Source: DATKKM01 sp035542855
GTDB taxonomy: Bacteria > Chloroflexota > Dehalococcoidia > SM23-28-2 > RBG-16-64-32
DNA length: 26,375 nucleotides
Assembly (NCBI GenBank): GCA_035542855.1
Contig: DATKKM010000040.1
Coordinates: forward strand, 1-26,375
Direction of reading: 5' to 3'
Positions within the stretch are counted from its first letter, which is position 1. Each line of letters starts with the position of its first letter. The position numbers were made by a program, and so were the translations under genes. The notes under the pieces were generated by a model that worked only from the letters and a program-made list of their open reading frames with translations, did no database searches and had not been told where the DNA came from. This document shows positions 21,546 to 26,375 of this stretch, one piece after another.

Positions 21546-22484
21546 CTAGCCGAACCGGCCCGTGATGTAGTCCTCTGTCCTCTTGTCGCGCGGATTCGTG
21601 AAGAGCTCCGTGGTTGGCCCGTACTCGATGAGCTTACCGTTGACCCCGTGCTCCGCGGCCAGCATGAACGCCGTGTAGTCAGAGACGCGGGCCGCCTGCT
21701 GCATGTTGTGCGTGTCGATGACGATGGTGAAGTCCTGCGCCAGTTCCCGGATCAGGTCCTCGATCTTGAGGGTGGCGATCGGGTCCAGGGCAGAGCATGG
21801 CTCGTCCATCAGGATCACGTCCGGAGCCACGGCAAGCGCGCGGGCGATGCAGAGCCTCTGCTGCTGGCCGCCGGAGAGGGCCAGCGCGGACTTCTTGAGG
21901 TCGTTCTTGACCTCGTCCCAGAGCGCCGCCTGGCGCAGGGAGCGCTCCACCAGGTCATGCATGTTGCCGCCGATGCCGTTAATGCGCGCCCCGAAGGCCA
22001 CGTTGTCGAAGATCGATTTGGGGAACGGGTTGGGGCGCTGGAACACCATGCCGATGCGGCGGCGCACTTCGACGGCGTCGACGCCCTTGTCGTAGATGTT
22101 CGTGCCGTGGTACTCGACGCGCCCGTTGACGCGCGCCCCTGGGATCAGGTCGTTCATGCGGTTCAGGCAGCGCAGGAGCGTGCTTTTCCCGCAGCCGGAC
22201 GGGCCAATGAGCGCCGTTACGCGCTTCAGCGGCACGTCTATGGTGACGCCGCTGATCGCCAGCTTGGACCCGTACATCACGCCCAGGTCCTGCAGGCGGA
22301 AGACAACCTCTTCGGAGGGCGTGCGGATGGCCTGGAGGCGCGGCTCGAAGGCGCGCTCGCTCTCGGCCGTGATCACTTCCTGCTGAGTCTGCTCGCTCGT
22401 CATGCTCTTACGGATCCGCTCAGCGGTGATTTCGGAGGATGCGTCCGTCTCCGATGCGCTGACCGTCACGTCTGATTGTCGCAT
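21546..22484 (-). CDS. pstB: Phosphate ABC transporter ATP-binding protein PstB, N-terminally extended
   Basis: ATPase subunit of the high-affinity phosphate importer, 312 residues from ATG 22484 (a GTG one codon upstream is equally possible). Walker A is GPSGCGKST (94-102). Typical PstB blocks include LRCLNRMNDLIPGARV, GMVFQRPNPFPKSIFDN, LSGGQQQRLCIARAL and VILMDEPCSALDPIAT. PstB is usually ~250-260 residues; here about 55 extra, polar, Ser/Glu/Thr-rich residues precede the ABC domain. The extension may be real or the true start may be an internal Met (e.g. MTSEQTQQ). 49 bp after pstA. Confidence 0.95.
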   Translation of the reverse strand: MRQSDVTVSASETDASSEITAERIRKSMTSEQTQQEVITAESERAFEPRLQAIRTPSEEVVFRLQDLGVMYGSKLAISGVTIDVPLKRVTALIGPSGCGKSTLLRCLNRMNDLIPGARVNGRVEYHGTNIYDKGVDAVEVRRRIGMVFQRPNPFPKSIFDNVAFGARINGIGGNMHDLVERSLRQAALWDEVKNDLKKSALALSGGQQQRLCIARALAVAPDVILMDEPCSALDPIATLKIEDLIRELAQDFTIVIDTHNMQQAARVSDYTAFMLAAEHGVNGKLIEYGPTTELFTNPRDKRTEDYITGRFG

Positions 22485-22533
22485 CACGCATCGCTCTTTC
22501 CAAGCTTCGTCCCGTGCGTCCTGGCAATTCGCA

Positions 22534-23364
22534 TCACTTCAGTCTCCGGCTGACGGCAAAGCGGGTCAGCGCGCTAAGCACCAGCATGAGCATGACAAGG
22601 ACGAATGCTGCGGCCCACGCCTGATCGTGCTGGTCTTTGTAGGGGCCCTGCGCGTACTTGAAGATGACGAGTGGAATCGCCGCTACAGGTCCGTTGATAT
22701 CGGTCGACTTGAAGTTGTTGCCAAAGGCCGTGAAGATCAGCGGTGCGGTCTCGCCGGCCGCTCGTGCGGTCGCCAGCAGGCACCCCGTGACAATCGTGGG
22801 CGAGGCGCCGGGAATGACCACGCCGGCCACCACTCGCCACTTTGGGCTTCCCAACGCAAGGGCCGCCTCCCGCTGATCACGCGGGACGAGGTACAGCGCC
22901 TCCTCTGTGGTGCGCGTCACGATGGGTAACATGATCACCGCCAGCGCCACTCCGCCGGACAGCGCGGAGAACCCTGTGTGAATGACCAGGAAGGCGTACA
23001 CGAAGAGCCCGACAACGATAGACGGAACGCCGGTCAGCGTGTCCGCAATGAAGCGCAGCACCAGCCGGTCCCGCCCCGCATACTCCGAGAGGTACACGCC
23101 CGCGGCGATGCCCAGTGGCAGGGCGATGACCGCGGAGATGGTGGTGAGGATCGCGGTGCCAACAATAGCATGGGAAATCCCGCCGCCAGTTTGGCCGATG
23201 GGGACCGGCTCGTGCAGATAGAAGCTTGGCTTCACCACGTAGCCGGCGCCCTTTATGCCAATGTACCCCACGATCAGGAACATGAGCCCGACAGCCAGGA
23301 TGGAGCAGGCGGTCACGCTGGATAGCATCGCCATGTTGATGACGCGGCGGAGTCTGTACCTCAT
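22534..23364 (-). CDS. pstA: Phosphate ABC transporter permease PstA
   Basis: Inner-membrane permease of 276 residues with six predicted TM segments. The binding-protein-dependent transport (EAA) loop is YLVPRDQREAALALGSPKWR, which contacts PstB. GETAPLIFTAFGN is a typical PstA block. ATG at 23364 overlaps the pstC stop by 4 nt (ATGA), so the two permease subunits are translationally coupled. Length and motifs are normal. Confidence 0.95.
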   Translation of the reverse strand: MRYRLRRVINMAMLSSVTACSILAVGLMFLIVGYIGIKGAGYVVKPSFYLHEPVPIGQTGGGISHAIVGTAILTTISAVIALPLGIAAGVYLSEYAGRDRLVLRFIADTLTGVPSIVVGLFVYAFLVIHTGFSALSGGVALAVIMLPIVTRTTEEALYLVPRDQREAALALGSPKWRVVAGVVIPGASPTIVTGCLLATARAAGETAPLIFTAFGNNFKSTDINGPVAAIPLVIFKYAQGPYKDQHDQAWAAAFVLVMLMLVLSALTRFAVSRRLK

Positions 23365-24329
23365 AGCCGCACCTCACCTCCCGCACGCGTGGAGATCCGC
23401 CACACCAGCAGCCGCGCGATGACGTTGATGGCCAGCGCCACGACGAGGAGCACAAGCCCCATTTCGATCAAGGCCGAGCGATAGAGCGGGTCAGCAGCCT
23501 CCCTGAATTCGGCGGCGATTGCGCTGGCCAGCGTGGTCGCCGGTTGGAGTATTGAGGCGTTGATCTTGTACGTGTTGCCGATCAGCATGGTCACTGCGAT
23601 CGTCTCGCCCACGGCGCGTCCGAGGCCCAGGATGACAGCGCCCGTGATTCCCGGCCGGGCGTACGGCAGCACGACCGACCAGATCGTTTCCGCCTTCGTA
23701 GCGCCGAGGGCGACGGCCGCCTCCCGCTGGCTCTGTGGTACCGCCAGCAGCACATCGCGCGAGATCGCCGTGATGATCGGCAGGATCATGATCGCCAGGA
23801 TGATGCCGGAGGCCAGCATCCCGAAGCCAATGGCCGGCCCGTCAAAGATCGGTGTCCAGCCAAACCACGGCTTGAGCACGCCCTTCTCCAGGTCACGGAC
23901 CCACGGCGCCATGATGTACAGGCCCCAGAGACCAAAGACCACGCTGGGCAGTGCGGCGAGCATCTCCACGAAGAACGATACCGGCACGCGGACCGGGCCG
24001 GGCGCTACCTCGGCCAGGAAGATCGCCACGCCCACGCTCACGGGCACCGCGATGGCCAGCCCGATGAGCGAGCTGACCACGGTGCCGTAAATCGCCGGGA
24101 GCGCCCCGAACTCTTTGGTTACGGGGTTCCACTCCGTGCCCGTGAGGAAGCCGAACTTGAACTCCGTCAGCGACCTCCACCCCTCGTTCGTGAGCACGGC
24201 GATGAGGGCCGCCATCGTCAGGATGATGGAGGCGGCGCCCGCCACCACGATCAAGAAGAAGAGGCCATCGCCGATGTTGAGCCGGCGCTTCAGAATCACG
24301 AATTCGACCCGTTTAGTGCTCGAAGCCAT
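23361..24329 (-). CDS. pstC: Phosphate ABC transporter permease PstC
   Basis: Inner-membrane permease of 322 residues, partner of PstA. Typical blocks are GALPAIYGTVVSSLIGLAIA, LAALPSVVFGLWGLYIMAP, the EAA loop AVPQSQREAAVALGATKAET and GLGRAVGETIAVTMLIGN. ATG at 24329 has GGAG directly adjacent and AAGGA about 9 nt upstream. Separated from pstS by 79 bp that contain a strong hairpin, which probably reduces expression of pstCAB relative to pstS. Confidence 0.95.
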   Translation of the reverse strand: MASSTKRVEFVILKRRLNIGDGLFFLIVVAGAASIILTMAALIAVLTNEGWRSLTEFKFGFLTGTEWNPVTKEFGALPAIYGTVVSSLIGLAIAVPVSVGVAIFLAEVAPGPVRVPVSFFVEMLAALPSVVFGLWGLYIMAPWVRDLEKGVLKPWFGWTPIFDGPAIGFGMLASGIILAIMILPIITAISRDVLLAVPQSQREAAVALGATKAETIWSVVLPYARPGITGAVILGLGRAVGETIAVTMLIGNTYKINASILQPATTLASAIAAEFREAADPLYRSALIEMGLVLLVVALAINVIARLLVWRISTRAGGEVRL

Positions 24330-24361
24330 CTCCGTGCAATCCTTGTCGTAAGAATAGCTGT

Positions 24362-24391
24362 GGGGCCGGGCCGTCTGTCCGGCCCGGCCCC
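24362..24391 (-). terminator. Perfect 12-bp hairpin between pstS and pstC
   Basis: GGGGCCGGGCCG (24362-24373) pairs perfectly with 24380-24391 around a 6-nt loop. On the minus strand CACAGCTATTC follows, without a T-run. Its position between pstS and the membrane components suggests an attenuator or 3'-end stabiliser that lets pstS mRNA exceed the rest. Confidence 0.6.
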
Positions 24392-24408
24392 GTTGATACG
24401 TGGATAAC

Positions 24409-25584
24409 CTACTTTAGTTCGAGGATAGGCGTCCCCTGGAAGGTGGTGTCAGCCAGTTCCGCCATGGCCTTCTCCACTGCAGTGTCTGATAGCGGGACGT
24501 AGCTGTCCCCTTCCGCGTACTGCTGGGCGTCTGTCAGCATCCAGTGGATCATGTGAGCCAGAGTCTCCGCCTTCGCCTTGTCGGACTGCTCCACGTAGAC
24601 CAGGAGCCACGTAAAGCCGGTGATCGGGTAAGCATCCGCGTCAGACGAATCGGTCAGCATGACTTCCATGTTGTCAGGGAGCGTAATGCCCTTCTGAGCG
24701 GCGCGCGCGGAGTCGATGCTGGGCTCGATGGCGTTGCCAGACTTGTTCTTCATCTTGGCGAAATCGATGTTGTTCTGCACGGCGTAGGCCAGGCTCACGT
24801 AACCGATCGAGTTCGGCAGTTGCTGCACTTGACCGGCCACGCCGGCGTTGCCCTCGGCGCCAGTGCCAGTCGGCCACTGCACGGACGTGGCGTTGCCGAC
24901 CTGGCTCTGCCAGTCCGAGCTCACCTTGGACAGGTAGTTGGTGAAGATGAACGTGGTGCCGCTGCCATCGGACCGGTGCACCACCGCGATGTCCTCGCTC
25001 GGCAGGGTTACGCCGCTGTTCAGCGCGGCGATCGCCGGGTCGTTCCACTTCGTAATGGTTCCGAGGAAGATATTCGCGAGCGTGGTGCTGTCAAGGGTGA
25101 TCGCGCCGCTGTCGATCCCCTCCAGGTTGTAGACAACGGCGACGGCGTCGCTGGTCATCGGGATGTGGTGGATCGGGTCGGCCGCGGCCTTCTGGTCGGC
25201 GTTCATGATGCCGTCAGACGCGCCGAAGTCAACGGTCTTGGCGGTGATCTGTGTGATGCCGCCGCCTGAGCCGATGGCCTGGTAGTTGACTTCCACGCCA
25301 CACAGGTCCTTGTAGCGGGCGAACCAGTCCTCGTACAGGGGCGCCGGGAAGGTGGCGCCGGCGCCGGTGAGCGCCGTCGCCGCGCCGCTGGGCGGGCACG
25401 CCTCGACCGCGCCGCCGCTGGCCGTGACCGTAGGGCTGCCGCCTGCGGGCGTGGTGGCCGCGGCCGTCGGCGTAGCTGTCGTCGTGCCACCGCTGTCGCC
25501 TCCGCAGGCAACGAATATCCCTGCGGCGAGAACCAGTGCAAACAGGCTCGCCAGTACGATGAGCCGGTTGCGGGTGAAGTGCAT
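24409..25584 (-). CDS. pstS: Phosphate-binding lipoprotein PstS
   Basis: Extracytoplasmic phosphate receptor of 391 residues. The signal peptide ends FVAC with lipid-modified Cys27. A Thr/Ala/Pro linker (about 33-60) precedes the binding fold. Phosphate-contact blocks are LTGAGATFPAPLYEDW, GSGGGI, DFGASDG and HRSDGSGTTFIFTNYLS. ATG at 25584 has GAGGAGGG about 6 nt upstream. It is the first gene of the pst operon, preceded by a five-unit direct repeat array. Lipoprotein anchoring fits a single-membrane cell envelope. Confidence 0.97.
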   Translation of the reverse strand: MHFTRNRLIVLASLFALVLAAGIFVACGGDSGGTTTATPTAAATTPAGGSPTVTASGGAVEACPPSGAATALTGAGATFPAPLYEDWFARYKDLCGVEVNYQAIGSGGGITQITAKTVDFGASDGIMNADQKAAADPIHHIPMTSDAVAVVYNLEGIDSGAITLDSTTLANIFLGTITKWNDPAIAALNSGVTLPSEDIAVVHRSDGSGTTFIFTNYLSKVSSDWQSQVGNATSVQWPTGTGAEGNAGVAGQVQQLPNSIGYVSLAYAVQNNIDFAKMKNKSGNAIEPSIDSARAAQKGITLPDNMEVMLTDSSDADAYPITGFTWLLVYVEQSDKAKAETLAHMIHWMLTDAQQYAEGDSYVPLSDTAVEKAMAELADTTFQGTPILELK

Positions 25585-25642
25585 AGGATTCCCTCCTCTT
25601 TCGATCTCTGTTTCGCCTTCAGGGTAGGTTCCGCTCGTGGTT

Positions 25643-25696
25643 GGCGGTTTAACAGGCGGTTAACAGCGATTAACGGGGCGTAAAAGTTCGTAACAA
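25643..25696 (-). promoter_or_regulatory. PHO-box-like array upstream of pstS
   Basis: On the minus strand five TTA-containing units (TGTTACGAAC, TTTTACGCCC, CGTTAATCGC, TGTTAACCGCC, TGTTAAACCGCC) follow each other at 10, 10, 10 and 11 bp. The last overlaps the expected -35 position, 17 bp from a TACCCT -10 candidate (25621-25626). This is the layout of PhoB-activated promoters. Confidence 0.65.
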
Positions 25697-25730
25697 GAGC
25701 CTTCCTGCCGGGCGCGGCTGAGGGCCTCGG

Positions 25731-25760
25731 TTGCGGGGCCTTTGGAGGGGCGCATACGAT
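25731..25760 (+). promoter_or_regulatory. Candidate promoter of tRNA-Lys
   Basis: TTGCGG (25731-25736), 18-bp spacer, TACGAT (25755-25760), ending 9 bp before the mature tRNA 5' end. Each hexamer matches the consensus at 4 of 6 positions. Confidence 0.45.
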
Positions 25761-25769
25761 GGTGTACGA

Positions 25770-25844
25770 GGGCCCGTAGCTCAACGGTAGAGCTCTGGAC
25801 TTTTAATCCAGGAGTTGTGGGTTCGAATCCCACCGGGCCCTCCA
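25770..25844 (+). tRNA. tRNA-Lys (anticodon TTT), CCA encoded
   Basis: A complete cloverleaf. The acceptor GGGCCCG (25770-25776) pairs with CGGGCCC (25834-25840). The D-arm is GCTC/GAGC. Anticodon stem CTGGA/TCCAG encloses loop CTTTTAA, which gives anticodon TTT. The T-arm is GTGGG-TTCGAAT-CCCAC. The discriminator is T at 25841 and CCA (25842-25844) is encoded in the DNA. Confidence 0.96.
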
Positions 25845-25861
25845 TTCGCGGCCCGTAAAAC

Positions 25862-25895
25862 AAAAAAATCCGCGGCGATCCAATCGTCGCCGCGG
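25862..25895 (-). terminator. Rho-independent terminator (minus strand)
   Basis: CCGCGGCGA (25870-25878) pairs perfectly with TCGCCGCGG (25887-25895) around an 8-nt loop. Read on the minus strand it is followed by ATTTTTTTG, an excellent U-run. It cannot serve the plus-strand tRNA, since no T-run follows in that direction. Confidence 0.85.
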
Positions 25896-25992
25896 TGAGG
25901 CACTGTCCTATCGGAGTTACCACCGCCTCCTGGGGATGCTCGCCTCGTTTTTCAGAGGTCATCGGAGCCTCAACCCATCGGACCATGCCTCC
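25862..25992 (-). ncRNA. Candidate structured small RNA, about 130 nt, unassigned family
   Basis: A minus-strand unit bounded by a perfect TATAAT box and a perfect rho-independent terminator. From the predicted start (about 25992) the 5' end GAGGCA (25986-25991) pairs with UGCCUC (25897-25902), followed by GUCC/GGAC, so the RNA ends fold onto each other just before the terminator. Inside, GCUC/GAGC with CCUC/GAGG, and GGAG/CUCC, can form two hairpins. UCCGAU occurs three times. It lacks the GGAA signature of 4.5S/SRP RNA, the closed body (~95 nt) is short for 6S RNA, and I recognise no riboswitch consensus. The only ORF here runs antisense through the tRNA and is spurious. Confidence 0.5.
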
Positions 25993-25998
25993 ACTATC

Positions 25999-26004
25999 AT
26001 TATA
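25999..26004 (-). promoter_or_regulatory. Perfect TATAAT -10 box for the candidate small RNA
   Basis: TATAAT on the minus strand, 7-8 nt before the predicted RNA 5' end. No -35 hexamer is seen at 16-18 bp. A TTGTTAAC (about 26015-26022), similar to the pstS repeat units, lies 12 bp upstream, so activation by a PHO-type regulator is possible but rests on one unit. Confidence 0.45.
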
Positions 26005-26160
26005 CCCCCTCTATGTTAACAATCGGGTGCCGTTTGGCCCCTCTTTCAGGGCCGTCAGTCCCGCCAGCCACCTGCGGCCCGGCATTGCCGGACGGCCCGG
26101 CTGCGGGCCTACCATAGATCACGGATAGCCCGGCCCGCGCTGGCGGCCGGCCACAGCCGC

Positions 26161-26375
26161 ATGACGACGATAGATTCGACTCAGCTGGATCCCGGCGCTT
26201 CGCGGGCCCACGCGGTCCCCGGCGATGCGGTGCTGCATAGCCTGGGCGTGCTTGCCGGCAGGGGCCTTTCGCCGGAAGAGGCGCGGGAGCGCCTGCTGCG
26301 GTTCGGGCCCAACAGCCTGCCCGGCGCACGCCAGCGCAACACGCTGCTCCGCGCCATCGCCGGCCAGGTGCGCAA
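26161..26375 (+). CDS. Cation-transporting P-type ATPase, N-terminal fragment (cut by window)
   Basis: The first 71 residues of an open frame that runs off the window. They match the cation ATPase N-terminal domain: HSLGVLAGRGLSPEEARERL followed by RFGPNSLPG, the classic L..GLs..ea..R...GpN.lp pattern of P2-type (calcium- or Na/K-like) pumps. Transported ion, TM region and phosphorylation site lie outside. The start ATG at 26161 has no obvious Shine-Dalgarno. The 155 bp upstream of it back to the small RNA promoter are GC-rich with short inverted repeats and no gene. Confidence 0.8.
   Translation, partial: MTTIDSTQLDPGASRAHAVPGDAVLHSLGVLAGRGLSPEEARERLLRFGPNSLPGARQRNTLLRAIAGQVR

Noticed and set aside
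25327..25360. GGGGCG...GCGCC match inside pstS
   Set aside because: It encodes the strongly conserved LTGAGATFPAP block of PstS, so it is a chance resemblance, not an inserted element.
25900..25960. T-box-like GGTGGTAAC in the minus-strand small RNA
   Set aside because: The match to the T-box core is partial, no aminoacyl-tRNA synthetase or amino acid gene lies downstream, and the transcript ends at a terminator before any gene.
25660..25986. 108-codon minus-strand ORF containing GFEPTTPGLKVQSSTVELRA
   Set aside because: This peptide is the antisense translation of the tRNA-Lys gene, a well-known spurious annotation. The upstream part overlaps the candidate small RNA and its terminator.
25862..25992. 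4.5S/SRP or 6S RNA
   Set aside because: There is no GGAA-type SRP apical motif, and the closed body of about 95 nt is too short for a normal 6S RNA.
1..26375. CRISPR array, prophage, transposon or integron
   Set aside because: No regularly spaced identical repeats, transposase, integrase, phage structural gene or attachment duplication around the tRNA was found.

Overview
The window is GC-rich (about two-thirds GC by eye) and reads as chromosomal DNA of a free-living bacterium. The best guess is a Chloroflexota member (Dehalococcoidia-like or a neighbour). Reasons: Thr/Ala/Pro-rich lipoprotein linkers, a PSTGG-plus-membrane-anchor tail, a deazaflavin-type nitroreductase homologue, a MoxR-DUF58-transglutaminase operon and many small GC-rich palindromic repeats. 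The assignment is inferred from gene content, not from a marker gene. No transposase, integrase, phage gene or CRISPR array was seen.

Layout. 1-2407: a truncated DUF4118/GAF sensor histidine kinase (minus) divergent from a two-TM-type potassium channel (plus). 2547-7322: a tightly packed plus-strand operon of MoxR AAA+ ATPase, DUF58 protein and a large membrane transglutaminase-like protein whose three catalytic residues all appear replaced. 7343-12311: a minus-strand block that begins with a NarX/NarL-like two-component system, followed by three paralogous CopC-domain proteins with different C-terminal modules (dockerin; membrane anchor; Cu/Zn-SOD-like domain plus anchor) and a cupredoxin lipoprotein. 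This looks like a copper-handling surface system. 12529-12869: a perfect TGTGA-N6-TCACA site, a 61-residue ORF and a clean terminator.

12959-14556: a translationally coupled lipid kinase and PAP2 phosphatase (minus). 14557-15850: a repeat-rich stretch with a possible small secreted protein and a nitroreductase-family gene. 15853-19376: an overlapping YhaO/YhaN (SbcD/SbcC-like) nuclease-ATPase pair that carries 24-nt palindromic elements inserted in the same reading frame. 19433-20862: a response regulator with a degenerate receiver and a small sigma-like protein. 20859-25584: a minus-strand pstS-pstC-pstA-pstB-phoU operon. 25770-26375: tRNA-Lys, a candidate structured small RNA on the minus strand, and the start of a cation-transporting P-type ATPase.

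How the parts fit. The phosphate section is coherent. Direct repeats with 10-11 bp period and a shared T(G/T)AACCGCC-like core lie upstream of both pstS and the sigma-like gene, so one PhoB-type regulator probably controls both. The CopC section is also coherent. The two genes preceded by longer gaps (the CopC-dockerin and CopC-SOD genes) each have an inverted repeat containing ATAGCC about 100-135 bp upstream, which could be bound by the neighbouring LuxR-type regulator. The most unusual observations are the in-frame palindromic elements in the nuclease genes, the CopC array with swapped C-terminal modules, the transglutaminase pseudoenzyme and the unassigned small RNA beside tRNA-Lys.
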